Positions 32,664-44,162 of a stretch of DNA of 64,000 bases are shown here, piece after piece (positions within the stretch are counted from its first letter, which is position 1; each line of letters starts with the position of its first letter). Below the pieces are notes generated by a model. The model did no database searches and was not told the DNA's origin. It saw nothing but the letters and a program-made list of their open reading frames with translations. A program made the translations under genes and the position numbers. This DNA is from Lycorma delicatula. Lineage: Eukaryota > Arthropoda > Insecta > Hemiptera > Fulgoridae. The DNA is taken from assembly GCF_047948215.1 (NCBI RefSeq), contig NC_134456.1, positions 84,956,515 to 85,020,514 on the forward strand, given 5' to 3'.

Positions 32664-33245
32664 CGTGTACCAAATTTCATTGATTTTCATACGATACATC
32701 AAAAAATATAGCACTTGCAAGATATGATTATTTCTAAAGCGAGTTAAACGTTTTTAATAAACTACATTTAAATAAAAAAGAACGACTGATAAACAAGGAA
32801 AACAAATTAGGGAAAAATGTAAATAATATAGGTGGTACTGACACCATTAAGTCTTTTATACTAAACCACAAAACTACAACTGGACCGCAAATATACCGGT
32901 TACAAACTGCTACACTTTCAGTAATACTTCATTGTTAATCAACAAATAATTAACTAATCAAAATATTTGAGCTCCATAAGTAGCCTAAAAATGTAGGATA
33001 CTCTCCCCCTTGGACAAAGAAATGAATCTCGTCTGAATCTCTTTTTTCCACACCATAATAGTCCATTTTTTACGTTCCTTCGCCCATTAAAGTCTTTTTG
33101 TCTTCATAACCTGTGTCAGTAACTGCTTTTTTTTTTTTGTTTCCAAGCAGTCCTTCCCGCTGCAAACGATCTTCTACGAACTGTCGTATACTGATACGAC
33201 AGTATCTAATGTTACTGAACACTAATGTTACTGAACATTAGTTCC
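32664..33245. other. Unassigned sequence with a small palindrome
   Basis: Nothing recognised except repeated CACTAATGTTACTGAAC units near 33205-33240 that form a local palindrome beside the SINE. Confidence 0.4.
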
Positions 33246-33538
33246 ACTTCTTTCTTTTTCCTGTTTAGCCTCCGGTAACTACCGTTTAGATAATTCTTCA
33301 GAGGATGACTGAGGATGATATGTATGAGTGTAAAGAGAAGTGTAGTATTGTACATTCTCAGTTCAACCATTTCTGAGCTGTATGGTTAATTGAAACCCAA
33401 CCACCAAAGAACACCGGTATCCACGATCTAGTATTCAAATCCGTGTAAAAATAACTGGTTTTACTAGGACTGGAACTCTCGACTTCCAAATCAGCTGATT
33501 TGGGAAGACGCGCTCACCACTAGACCAACCCGGTGGGT
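33246..33538 (-). repeat. SINE family 1, full-length
   Basis: The reverse complement begins CCCACCGGGTTGGTCTAGTG and ends in TTACCGGAGGCTAAACAGG plus an A-rich tail. Box A and box B are intact. Target duplications were not obvious. A family A repeat begins immediately to its right. Confidence 0.92.
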
Positions 33539-33539
33539 T

Positions 33540-34111
33540 AATAATTATTAACCTATGATTGTAAAAAAAGTTTTACAATAAATAATAACAATAAAAAAAA
33601 ATCAGTTATTATTAGTGAAACTGTACTTTTCATTTAAAAAAAAAATCGGAAATGAGGTCGGATCGTACCGATGTACCTTCCTACTGTAAGAGAAATGTTT
33701 CATTAATTAAAATTTTATTTGGCTATAACTCTGGAATCAATGAAAATAAGTACCACTTATGATATATCGTAGAAAAGCTTTCAGTGAGGTCTTATTACTA
33801 CAGTTAAGAAAAACACCAAAATGCAAATGTTTTGTATTTTGGGCCTTTTTGGACACTTTTGGTAAGTCTATTGCAATCAAAATGGCAGGTGCACAACTAG
33901 ATGTTACAACAGTCCTAAATCCAAAATTTCAACATCCTACGGCTAATCGTTTTTGAGTTATGCGAGATACATACGCACATACATACGAACAGACGACACG
34001 CCGAAAATAGTCAAAATGGATTTAGGGATGGTCAAATGAAACTTTCCGTTGAAATCTGAAAAGCGAGATTTTTCGTGATCACAATAATTCCTTTACTTCG
34101 TACAAGGATGT
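33540..34111 (+). repeat. Repeat family A copy
   Basis: Starts with TAATTATTAACCTATGATTG and carries GGCTATAACTCTGGAATCAA, GATATATCGT, GCACAACTAGATGTTACAAC and TTATGCGAGATACATACG. It ends TACAAGGATGT, a one-base variant of the family's right end. Confidence 0.82.
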
Positions 34112-34240
34112 AAAAATCGAGATTTATAAATAACAATTAATTATTTTAACTGGTAACTGGTACCTGGTTATTGAATTCACTGCTGTAACAATTCGATTTT
34201 GTAGATCTTGATGAGTAGTATAGTCGGCTTAATTGGTAAT

Positions 34241-34525
34241 CCCACCGGGTTGGTCTAGTGGTTAACTTATCATCGCAAATCAGTTGATTTCGAAGTTGAA
34301 AGTTCTAAGGTTCAAATCCCAGCAAAGGCATGAATAATCTTTTTACGGATTTGAATACTAGATAGTGAATACCAGTGTTCTTTGATGGTTGGGATTCAAT
34401 TAACTACACATCTCAGGTAGGGTCGGCCTGAGACTGTACAAGATTACACTTCATTTACATTCATACATATCATCCTCTGAAGTAGTACCTTACGGTAGTA
34501 CCGGAGGCTAAACAGAAAAAAGATA
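34241..34525 (+). repeat. SINE family 1
   Basis: Starts CCCACCGGGTTGGTCTAGTG. The box B region reads GGTTCAAATCCC, and it ends with TACCGGAGGCTAAACAG plus an A-rich tail. Somewhat diverged in the middle. Confidence 0.9.
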
Positions 34526-34548
34526 ATAACCCTGAAGTAAAAGGTTAC

Positions 34549-34668
34549 ATATATGTGTGTATATATATATTTTTATACATACCACATTTCACACATTTAA
34601 TATATATACACATTTAGTATATGTACATATTTCAGTTTTAAATATATATATATATATATATATATGTT
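34549..34668. repeat. Compound TA/TG microsatellite
   Basis: TG, TA and ACAT tracts, ending in a pure TA run at about 34640-34665. Confidence 0.85.
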
Positions 34669-35925
34669 GTTTATATTGTAATGTCTTGTAATATTACAAG
34701 AATTATAAACGAGTGTTCTTGTCTAAAGTATTAAAAAATATTCTTACATTTGCTATTTAAAAATTAAAGAGATAAAACATTTCATTTCATAGCACGTAAT
34801 AAAATTAAAAATGCCTATCTTATAAAAACAAAATCTATAACAAAATATGAATAATACACGTGTAATGGACACGCTTATAACAAATTATACTGTGAAAAAC
34901 AAGTTTAAATTTAATATTATATTATAATACAATATGAACAGGATGAAGGGCAGCTTAGACTTTAATATCAACGCATCACTTTACATTTAAATGACTTGAA
35001 AATAATGAAGTGATATTTAATAATCAGGTCATGGTTTTAAATAGACTTTTATTCAAAATCGGTAAAAGATCTTTAATAATTAAAAATAAATAATTGTTTA
35101 TATTTTTATGTAAAATATATATTTTTCAAACTGAATGAATTATGCAATTTTAAGGGGTTGTAAATGGGTAAACCCACCCCAAATTATAAAATAGTTTATT
35201 TCATTATATTTTTGGACAATCTAATATTTTACTAATATTGTAACGGGTACCATGATTCGACTTCCGGAAAATTCCGACATATCTTCGCGTTTTACATTCC
35301 CAGACCCAAAAACCACCGTCAGCTCAAAAGTTTATAGTTCACTTTCTTGCGAACACAATAACTTACGTAATTTTGCGTCAATCACTTTCAAATTGTATGA
35401 AAATCTCGGTTGAGTTCGTTAACGCCCAAAATCGGACCATGGGAATGAAGATGGGAGGGCTTTTTCGAAAAAACAAAATATCGCTATAACTTTCTTATTA
35501 AGTAAAATATCGAATTCGTTTAAAGTTTCTACTATTCTTTGGATAACGGCCTAAAACACATGTAAGTAAAGTTTTTTACTTCATCATCAAACATTGGTCC
35601 AGGAGGTAGAAAAAATGGGGTTTCGAAGACAAAAAAATCATACCTACCTTAATAGACACAGTATCGAATCGGTTTAAAGTGGTCGTTAGTCCACATGTAA
35701 TATTTAATTACATAAAACCTTTGTCTGAAACAATTTTTGATATGAGCAACCCTTACGGTAATAGATGACCAAAATGTTGCTGGAATTGTTGGAAGATGGA
35801 CTTGTCGTATGCTAAACATGTGAAACGTTTTTCACATGCAACCATTGTCGTATTGAGTAAATCTGAAGTTTTTCCTAATTTTAAGGTGGACATTTTTTTT
35901 ATTCCCTACTTGGGACCGGTGAAAT
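34669..35925. other. Unassigned sequence, part of it possibly a repeat
   Basis: 34669-35220 is featureless. 35220-35925 has higher complexity (GGTCCAGGAGGTAGAAAAAA, GATGATGAAGTAAAAAACTT in inverse) and looks like the body of a non-coding element, but no ends were found. Confidence 0.3.
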
Positions 35926-36170
35926 CTACCTCCGCCTTCCGGCGTGCCGAAAGGGATTTTTTTTATCAGTAATCGATCCTGTGTAGGCGTGGTTTTCTTT
36001 TTTGTCCGCATTTTTTCTCTTTGGAGATTCGGAACTTGTTTCCCTAAACCTTTTCACGACTTCATTTACGGTACCTAATCCCATACTACACTCGCTGGCA
36101 ATCTGTCTTCGAGTCATTTGTGTGGACATTTGTTGGACAGAGCAACAATTTTTGACCGCTTTTGTGGGAT
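35926..36170 (-). pseudogene. Tc1-like transposase helix-turn-helix fragment
   Basis: The frame near 36165 reads KRSKIVALSNK, then a frameshift, then MTRRQIASECSMGLGTVNEV followed by VKRFRETSSESPKRKNADKK. This is the paired helix-turn-helix domain by which Tc1/Tc3 transposases bind their ends. It stops after about 67 residues of the second frame. No DDE residues are present. Confidence 0.75.
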
Positions 36171-36351
36171 TATATCCATTGCATTAACTAAAAACGAATA
36201 ACAAACTTATAACAGAAACTCACAAGGTCACCGAAAACTAATCGACAATATAAAAGCACAAAAAAGTTCATATTTGTATATGAACACCAACAGTAGGCAG
36301 TCTGCCACAGAATGAACATTCCCTTTGTTCGGATTAATTTGTTCGCTACTG
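35926..36351 (-). mobile_element. Tc1-like transposon, 5' end fragment
   Basis: On the minus strand CAGTAGCGAACAAATTAATC (from 36351) matches the usual Tc1 terminal repeat form CAGTGGCGxACAAAAT, with TA just outside at 36352-36353. After a leader comes the N-terminal DNA-binding domain of the transposase. The catalytic part and the other end are missing. Confidence 0.7.
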
Positions 36352-36353
36352 TA

Positions 36354-37367
36354 AACATATCATTTATTTATATAACTTATAATTTATATTTCAACTTTTT
36401 ATATCAGGAAGTACTTTTAACATTGTTGATGAAGAAATAAGCAACTGTATAGGCTCCCCCCCAAAAAAAATCATTTAAATTAAGTGTGATGCAAATTCTA
36501 TCGCTGATATAACTGTAATAAACGGTTTGAAAGAGAAATTACATACATCACTTTTGGATTTGTAACTAAAATTACATAGAACTAAACAACTGTAGGGAAT
36601 TTCCCAAATGCATTGATATACGGTATAAATAAAACGTTTGCTCACAGATTGATGTTAAATACATCATAATAAAATTATTACTTGATTTGGGGTACATAAT
36701 TTACATTGATAAAAATAGGGTAAGAGCTCTACGAACTCAGTACTCCCATGAAGACAAGGTGTAACTCGATGTTTTAAACTGGCAGTATATTTTAATTTTA
36801 CATCGCTTTGTTTTGATTTTACATCCGTGTTTTGCAACACGGATGCAAAACATTCATCCTGATAATGATTTCATCTAAAAAGACAATCATTAAACATCGG
36901 CATTCTATGATACCTTCGATGTTTATTAAACATTCCAATAAAATATAATAAGTTCAAAATGCAAAACATAATTCAATAAGTTTTATATGAAGACTAAACA
37001 GATTATATGAAATATCAATAAAATAATTAATTAATAAATATTATTAAACAATACCCGCCGTAGATGAGCTGCATTATTTGTCAATCGAACATGAAAGATA
37101 AAAATGTATTAGACAATCGAGAATATGATCGTTCAATTTGGATAACGTTGAAATACGATTGATATAAAGTAGTATTATAATGTAAATTAAATTTAATTCA
37201 GATAGTGCTGTATGCAATGGACAACAATCAGACATGCGCCATAAATGAAAACCGTAAAACTTAATCTACTTTGCTCATTGATGTACAGCCACTTCACAAC
37301 AGCTATCTTATCGTTATTTTAGAAATCACTTAATATGCATACAACTTAAACAATTTTAACATTCTAC
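36354..37367. other. AT-rich stretch, no gene seen
   Basis: Contains one local palindrome (CATCCGTGTTTTGCAACACGG, about 36825) and otherwise nothing recognised. Confidence 0.4.
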
Positions 37368-37527
37368 GGCTAATCCATTTTTAGTTATGCGAGATACATA
37401 CGTACAGACGTGACGCCGAAACTGGTCAAAATGGATTCAGGATGATCAAAATGGATATTTCCACTGAAATCTGAAAACAGAAATTTTTCGCGATTACAAT
37501 ACTTCCTTGTACTTCGTACATGGAACA
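37368..37527 (+). repeat. Repeat family A, right-end fragment
   Basis: Carries CTACGGCTAATCC, TTATGCGAGATACATACG, AATGGATTCAGG and the closing ACTTCGTACATGGAAC. Only the last 160 bases are present, next to a mariner. Confidence 0.8.
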
Positions 37528-37559
37528 AAAAAGGCAGAAGTGTTATTAAATATTGTTTA

Positions 37560-38170
37560 TTCAAATTTCACGACATTTTAAATTCTGAACGAAATGATGA
37601 AAGTGGCAGCCGTCTTCTTGAATACGCAAATCCACATATCACCGGTTTCTTTCAACTGTTTTCAGAATTTCTGACTGGAATACAGCTTCTTTGATATCGA
37701 CCTTCAATCGTTCTAGTATTTTTAATTTATTGCTGTAGGCCTTTTATATGATTTAAGCCCAAAGAAAAAAATCTAGCACTGTTAAATCTGGAGATCACAT
37801 CGGCTATAAACTACAACCTACGATGCGATCGCCAAACAATTTGTTAAAGCTGTTATTGAATTTGCATATCGCGGCATCATGTTGTAACTGACAGTATCGA
37901 TCTTTCACTTCTACAGCGCAAAGAATTGAAATAAAATATTCCGATATCGTTCTCCATCAATAATCCAATCGAAGAAAATAGGATCAACAATTTTTTTTTG
38001 CGATACTCCATACCAGCCGCTCGATTTCACCGGGTGAGATGGTTTTTCGTGATACAAATGGGGATTTTTAGCAACCTAAATCCTATTATTTTGACTGTTG
38101 CAGCCATCCGAATGAATCCGGCACCTTGTCGGAGAATAATAGTCCATAGCATGAACCCTTTCGGGCACAA
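37560..38170 (-). pseudogene. Mariner-like transposase, catalytic half
   Basis: From right to left, an AGFIRMAATVK-like block (near 38130), a VWSIAKKN block (38020), FFXXIIDGERYR-like sequence (37960), RYCQLQHDAA (second catalytic Asp, near 37890), SPDLTVLDFFLWA (third Asp, near 37775) and IQEDGCHF at the C-terminus (37610). The frames are broken by stops and shifts. The Asp of QHDAA and of LDFF are retained. Confidence 0.7.
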
Positions 38171-38199
38171 ATTGATGAAACCGATGAAAATATTTTAGG

Positions 38200-38568
38200 T
38201 TATGAAAATGTTGTTATATATTCTAGGCCGATGAAAATATTGTCTGTGAGGTGTTTATTTATGTGATTGGATGTGGCTGGCTTTGATGTGATGTATGGAG
38301 TGTGTGGTGAGATTTACTCTGATGTTTGGTATCTTGTGGGTGTAGGTCCGTGTCCGTTGACTGTGGTGTCTGAATGTGTGTGAAGGCGTATTCCTTCTTC
38401 CAAAAATAATGCACACCAGCTGTACCAGGAAGGGTGGAGGTTTAGTCGGTAGTGCACAGGAACACATACGCATTTAATAACATCTTGCGGAACCTGTTAG
38501 CTAGCCCGACACTGCTCAGGCGCCTGTAGTAAATGGAGTTCCTCTACCTCTTTAAAAAAAACAGAAGA
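38200..38568 (+). mobile_element. R1-like LINE, 3' UTR fragment
   Basis: Shares GTTTAGTCGGTAGTGC, ACATACGCATTTAATAACAT and CTTGCGGAACCTGTTAG with 16780-16860 and ends in an A-run after CCTCTACCTCTTT. It separates the two halves of a mariner transposase, so it inserted after that mariner. Confidence 0.75.
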
Positions 38569-38574
38569 AAAAAA

Positions 38575-38900
38575 AGGCGTACAAGTCGATGAACAGTTTG
38601 AATTAGATACGGTTGTAGGATTAATCGTTTAGTCGTCCGATGAACGGCTGATTTCGGCAAATTAATTTCAGCTGACAACTATCAAACTGATCTTTTGGTA
38701 AGACAGTAGTTATCGGTCATTGATTTCCTGCATTTCACATTGTCCTCAAACTTTTTGCGGTTAACAGAACCTGTCTTTCTGAAATCAGTCACTGATATCT
38801 TGTAAAGTATTAATCTATCTCGGTACCTTAAAGTGAAAACATCCTTACTCAGCGATCACTGATCGCAGATTGAAGTACAACTCAAAAATAAAAACGCGTT
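38575..38900 (-). pseudogene. Mariner-like transposase, N-terminal half
   Basis: On the minus strand VFTLRYRDRLILYKISVTDF, RKTGSVNRKKFEDNV, then LSAEINLPKSAVHRTTKRLI and YLIQTVHRL. This is the paired helix-turn-helix region of mariner-like transposases (FKKTGSV, then SAEIGVSKSTVHRIL in relatives). One stop lies between the two helices. It pairs with the catalytic half at 37560-38170. Confidence 0.65.
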
Positions 38901-38910
38901 TTTCTTGTGA

Positions 38911-40305
38911 TACCACTATCTTCTTACTAACAATACACTGAGCATTCTGATTGTTTTGTTATGGTTAATAATCTACTACATTGGCGCGACAGAGTTGGAA
39001 GAGTCTATTGCGGTAAAACATGGGGGAGTATGATAATCAATTCAAATTTTATAGAAGGCGGTATTTTATTGATAGTTGAATTTTACATGGAACGCCTGTG
39101 TGTGTGTGTGTGTGTGTGTGTGTGCACGTGAATATACCACACAATTTTTTAAATAGAAATTGTCAAGCAATCTCTTTAATTATTGTAGTGTATAATATAT
39201 TATTTCTTTGTTCAAAATTTTCATCGTTAAATTTTTATATTGTAAATAAAATTAAAAACAAAATTTTAATTTTAAATTAAAACTGAATAGTATACAGTTA
39301 ACACACCAAAATAACAATTTAATTGTAATTTAAAATAATAAAATTTATTAATAAAATATACCGTGGTATTAATATGATTAATATCAAGCAAATTTCTGAA
39401 AATATAGCTTAGTTATCAATCGAGACCTATTTCACCAAATTTTTTCAAGAACTGCCATACTTCTAATTAAGGTTCAAATGTATCTCTTTTTTAGTAAATA
39501 ATTTCTTTCAATATGTTTATTTAAAATATTTTTAAACTATTTTATCTTAAATATTCAATACACCATGTTTTTAAACATAATACTAATTATTTTCCAACGA
39601 TTTTGACCGCTCCAGTAATAAATTCATTACAATGTCTGATGAAAGCAGAATTTTGCAAAAATATTTTTCTACTTAAGTTTGTGTCTTGATCAAATTTTGT
39701 AAGATATATGTATAATATTATAACTTGAGCTAGTAAATACAATTAACTTCGTGAAGCTTTCTACAAATTTACTTAGAGGGGTTGGGTGTTTTCTATAATA
39801 TTATCGAGTAAAAAGCATTTGTAACATTCCTCCTGGAAAAACTGCTGCCACATAAATTGTGTTATATACTTCCACATTTGCCACATCAATTTTTAAAGTG
39901 ATATCACACTTCGGCCGATCATATTTTTTTCTAACGTACCCGTTTGAAAGAATTATGCAATTACACTCTTATCATTTATGTTAAGTAACTCTGCTGTGCT
40001 GGTATTTCCCTTACTTTAATACCATAAACGATAATCATTTTCACGTGTAACGTAAGATAAACATGTGCGTGTTTATCTGTTTAATTTTAAGAGACGAACG
40101 AGTAATCAAAATATTAACATTATCTCTAAAAAACATTTGTAAAGTGATAAAAAAAACAGGATTAAAAACATAATTCAGTTCTGCCATACTTTACGGTCTG
40201 TTATTTTATCATCATCATCGAGTTGGCCGATAATGATTTTAAATATAGTCTTCATTTAAATATAGGTTCACATAGAAGGACTTTATTCTTTATAATTATA
40301 AATAA
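38911..40305. other. AT-rich stretch with a (TG)n tract
   Basis: Nothing recognised apart from the microsatellite at 39097-39124. Confidence 0.4.
39097..39124. repeat. (TG)n microsatellite
   Basis: Fourteen TG units. Confidence 0.9.
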
Positions 40306-40794
40306 TATATTTTGGTACTTACGTATTAACGCCACCGCAGCTACAGCTTTATTTAAAAACAAAGTAGTCAATCGGATTTCGGTGGAAAATGGGCCGATAT
40401 AGAGTTTAACATAGATTCAAAACAGTCTCTTAATTAATTTTAATAAATAGTTATTTATATTTATTTATTTTATAAATATATAACCAAACTTAACATACGC
40501 TAGCTAACCTTGAGTAATTAACAGGAGTGTTTTGATTATTTAAATAATAAATAATTGCAATAATTACTGAATTTATTAAATAAATACTCAAAAAATTACG
40601 GTGTTAATTAGTCAAGGTTAGCGAGCGTAGGTTAAGTTTGGTTAAATTATATTTATAAAATAAATAAATATAAATAATCATTTATTATAATTAATAAAGA
40701 GACTGTTCATTTTCCACCGAAATCCGATTGACTACTTTGTTTTTAAATAAAGCTGTAGCTGCAGTGGCGTTAATACGTTAAGTACCTATATTTT
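40306..40794. mobile_element. Foldback MITE with perfect 8-bp target duplication
   Basis: TATATTTT occurs directly outside both ends (40306-40313, 40787-40794). The element 40314-40786 is almost wholly an inverted repeat. GGTACTTACGTATTAACGCC opens the left arm, and the inverse of the right arm reads GGTACTTAACGTATTAACGC. The arms continue for about 210 bases at high identity through CAGCTACAGCTTTATTTAAA, GTCAATCGGATTTCGGTGG and ACCAAACTTAAC. The left arm has one 29-base extra block near 40395. Eight-base duplications are typical of hAT, P and some Merlin elements. No coding frame. Confidence 0.88.
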
Positions 40795-40797
40795 AAA

Positions 40798-41082
40798 CCC
40801 ACCAAGTTGGTCTAGTGGTGAACTCGTCTTCCCAAATCAGCTGATTTGGATTTTGAGAGTTCCAACGTTCAAGTCCTAGTAAAGTCAGTTATTTTTACAC
40901 GGATTTGAATACTATACCGTGGATACCGGTGTTCTTTGATGGTTGGATTTCAATTAACCGTACATCTCAGGAATAGTCGACCTGAGACTGTAAAAGACTA
41001 CACTTCATTTACACTCATACATATCATCCTCTAAAGTATTATCTGAACGGTAATTACCGGAGGCTAAACAGAGAAAAGAACA
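40798..41082 (+). repeat. SINE family 1
   Basis: Begins CCCACCAAGTTGGTCTAGTG only a few bases after the MITE's duplication and ends with TTACCGGAGGCTAAACAGAG plus A. Box B reads GTTCAAGTCCT. Confidence 0.9.
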
Positions 41083-42793
41083 AAATCGATATAACTGATC
41101 CTATATTGCATTTCATGGAAGAAATATTTATTCATTATGTGTCGCATAACTATTAGGCTTTGCAAGGATATTACAGCCACATCACAAAGGCATACGCCTT
41201 GTAAAAAACAAATGTGCTGAAATAAGAGGGATACTAGCATTACAAAAGCGACTGGCTATGGAAAAAACTTCTCTTCAGTGCATTTAATTTTTACTAAACT
41301 ATAAATAAAAAATTTGGAAAAAGCATAAATAGAATAACTTTTCTTGAAAGAAAAGGAAGCAAGCAATAAACAATATGACTTCTCAAAGGAAGACTTGTTG
41401 TATAGAGCTACTGCTTTGATGCGATTTGAAAAAAAAAATACAATATTTTTTACGTACTATTACAATTTTTATTCCATTTAAAGGAAAAAGTTTGCTTTTT
41501 AACGTAATTTTTGATTCTGATTAACTCGAGGCCAACCAAATCTTGCAATTGACATTATTTCCGTTTGATTGTGATCGATTAATTGATCAACCGGGTAAAA
41601 AAAGTATAAATATACATCAATTAATACATTCATTACTACGTCTGTTATAATAATAACAAACATATCATTATTCAGATAATAACTATCATTCAGTAGTTAA
41701 AAAAAGGATAATTCCTAAACATCAAAATTCAGAAAAATAATTAAAAAATAATACTTTCTATAATATAACAAATTATATATAAAAAAAATGGTCAAAAACT
41801 AAAACGACTATAAAGTGATAATACTTTAAACTAATAGGTAAAACTCTTGACAGAATCTTAAAAGAAGTACATATAAAAACAACATATCAATAGCATACAT
41901 ATCAACGTAATGATGGTGATGTTTATGCAATAAATGTACTTATGCAATAAAATTATAATTGACAGTTAACGTAAAAAACCAAATTAAATCACTACAAAAA
42001 GAAGCTGTTACAATTAGCTAAATAGATAAGAAATACACGAAACAAAGCCAGTAAATGGAAATTAAATAATACGATGAAAACAATAGTTTATATATATTGC
42101 ACTTAAATATCTTTAACAATTTTCTGTTAGACTACAGAGTTAAAATAATAATCTTAAAAAAAATATCGCTCAAAGTCAATAACAATAAAATTTTATGAAT
42201 TTTTTTCTCTTAAATAAAAATAAATCGGTCAAATTTCTGTATCGTAATAATTATGTTTGATAACAAGTCTCTTTTACTAGCATAAGTAAATTAATTAATC
42301 GTTTGGCATAAAATATACCAGTTATAAAAATTAAATTACAATTCGTACGCAAAATTTTTCTTTAAATTATTTGATTTTTTTTCAACTTAATTGACAATTT
42401 TCAAATCTTTTCTTCTACTTATCCACCAGCAGATTAAAGAAATCGTTCATACCATAACCTATGAATAGCGCATTAATTTGTACTTCATAGCTGATGGTTT
42501 CAAGTTAAAGATTGTCAATACAGTCTAAAAAATTAATATTTCATCTTATAACTTATTATGTAAATAATGTGCGACTAAAGCAACTGACCAGTGGAAACTA
42601 TAACCGCATTTTCTTAATTTTTTTTAAAAATTTCCTGAACAGGAACGTGTAATTGGATAAAATATTTTACAGGTAAAAGTTCTTCTATTGGTTCTACAGG
42701 TAGAGATTACTACAAGATCACCGGGGGAAAAAAATGGCAAGTATGTGATAGCACGGAATAAAACACAATTGAGAATAGAAAATATAAGAAATG
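41083..42793. other. AT-rich stretch, no gene seen
   Basis: No gene or recognisable element. Confidence 0.4.
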
Positions 42794-43585
42794 TTAAGTT
42801 AAAGATAAGATTCTGATGCTCCGATGAGTTTACCGTGGTATACCTAGAAGTAAACCTAAAATACAGATGCTTGAAGAGTGGCAGGTACAGTGGGAAACAT
42901 CAGACACTGGAGACTGTCCAGAAGGATAATGCCCCAAGTCAGTATATGGATAAGGGTGGGGTTTCATCACGCACAACTGTTAACTGGACACTGTGAGTAT
43001 GGGGCCTACCTCCATCGTTTTGGCAGACGGATGGCCCCAGACAGCCGATACTGTAACGAAATTGACTAGGTAGAGCACTCGATATAGAGATGTAATATTT
43101 GTAAAGAAATTAGGCACTCATTTGGGATAAGTCAATTGCATCCGGAAAACACGCAGCAGTACATGCTAAAAGGAAAACATGAATGGAATAAAGTAGCCTC
43201 TATGGTAACCAGAATAACACAAATCAAGGAGAGAGACGGTAGGTAGTTGAATGGGGACGGATACTGGAGATAGGGAAACACAAGGGCAGCCCTGCTCATG
43301 AGAGGGCGGTTCGCTGAGGTGGGCCGCTCTCGACCGGGGACCCCTTGAGTTCAGGGAAAATTGAAAAGACCGGAGACCCTGCTGGATCCCCTCCTTGAAG
43401 GGGAACTGGTTTGAGGCATGGCACAAAGAAAAGACCGAATCCCGGCCTACTGGGTGAGCGACCTCAGCAGGCACGGCATCGCCGAATCCTGTGGGGTCCC
43501 GGGAGGTTAGAGGCCAGGCAACCACTGAGGATGCGCAATGCGTAACTGCTGGACCATCCTCAGTGGTCTTAAGTTAAAGATAAGA
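42794..43585 (+). mobile_element. R1-like LINE tail with perfect 17-bp target duplication
   Basis: TTAAGTTAAAGATAAGA at 42794-42810 and 43569-43585 is identical and bounds a 758-bp GC-rich insert. The insert holds the end of ORF2 and a 330-base 3' UTR. It has no poly(A). Its last bases are a perfect 12-bp hairpin (ACCACTGAGGAT at 43521, ATCCTCAGTGGT at 43556), ending one base before the duplication. Confidence 0.9.
42860..43242 (+). pseudogene. R1-like ORF2 C-terminus
   Basis: The frames give MLEEWQVQWETSDTGD, then LLTGHCEYGAYLHRFGRRMA with SRYCNEID, then HPENTQQYMLKGKHEWN and ending VASMVTRITQIKERDGR at a stop at 43240-43242. LTGHGxFxxYLxRF, a Cys-containing finger, and a final WNxVxxxVxxIxxxKE block are standard at the end of R1-clade ORF2. 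A frameshift and a stop interrupt the first third. A 119-codon open frame on the opposite strand is antisense noise. Confidence 0.7.
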
Positions 43586-43839
43586 ACAGAATAATATAAG
43601 AGAAAAGTGTACCCTTCAGCAGCACGAATGACAAAAAATCAACTTCCTTCAATTATGTATATCGTTCAGGACCTGTATAATTCCGAAATTGACTACTTAA
43701 GACGGTAGTTTTTAGTCGGCATTTAACACAGTAGTATAATGAATTAACTGAAATTTCAGTCGAAGCTTTTCAAGATAGGGGTAAATTAAACATTTATAAA
43801 TAGGAAACGGTTGACAAATAACATTTGATTTAACTCGAA
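43586..43839. other. Unassigned sequence
   Basis: Nothing recognised. Confidence 0.4.
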
Positions 43840-44080
43840 AGTCATCTATATAGCATTTATAATAATATCTATATCGGTAAAACTAACACGTCTTTTAAAA
43901 AAAAGATTCACAGAACATTAAACTGCCTACAAAAACAAGAAAAGATGTGTATTTAATACGGTTGACAATCTGATAGAATATAAATACAGTATCAAAAATT
44001 ACAAAAATAATTTAGAAATCTTAGGATTTTGCAATGGCAATATACTCGAAAAATACTACATTTATTATTTTAAAAACACA
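43840..44080 (+). pseudogene. Penelope-like GIY-YIG fragment
   Basis: The frames read NIYIGKTN (the YIG half, Tyr kept), SFKKRFTEH, TAYKNKK, DNLIEYKYSIKNYKNNLEIL and ILEKYYIYYFKN. This is the second half of the nuclease domain and the C-terminus of a Penelope-like protein. The GIY half and everything upstream are absent. It differs in sequence from the copy at 24820-25234, so it is a separate subfamily or an older copy. Confidence 0.65.
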
Positions 44081-44162
44081 GCTAATTATAGCAGTTGGCA
44101 ACAATATTTACAAACATAAATTACATAATTCCAGCTGATTTTTTATTTTTCAAACTTTTTTT

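Larger units (their letters stand above)
37545..38910 (-). mobile_element. Mariner-like element split by a LINE tail
   Basis: N-terminal transposase sequence lies at about 38575-38900 and C-terminal sequence at about 37560-38170, both on the minus strand and in the order expected. A plus-strand R1-like LINE tail sits between them. Terminal repeats were not identified. Confidence 0.65.

Noticed and set aside
43166..43525. 119-codon open frame on the minus strand
   Set aside because: Lies antisense across the GC-rich 3' end of an R1-like LINE; GC-rich DNA gives long chance frames.
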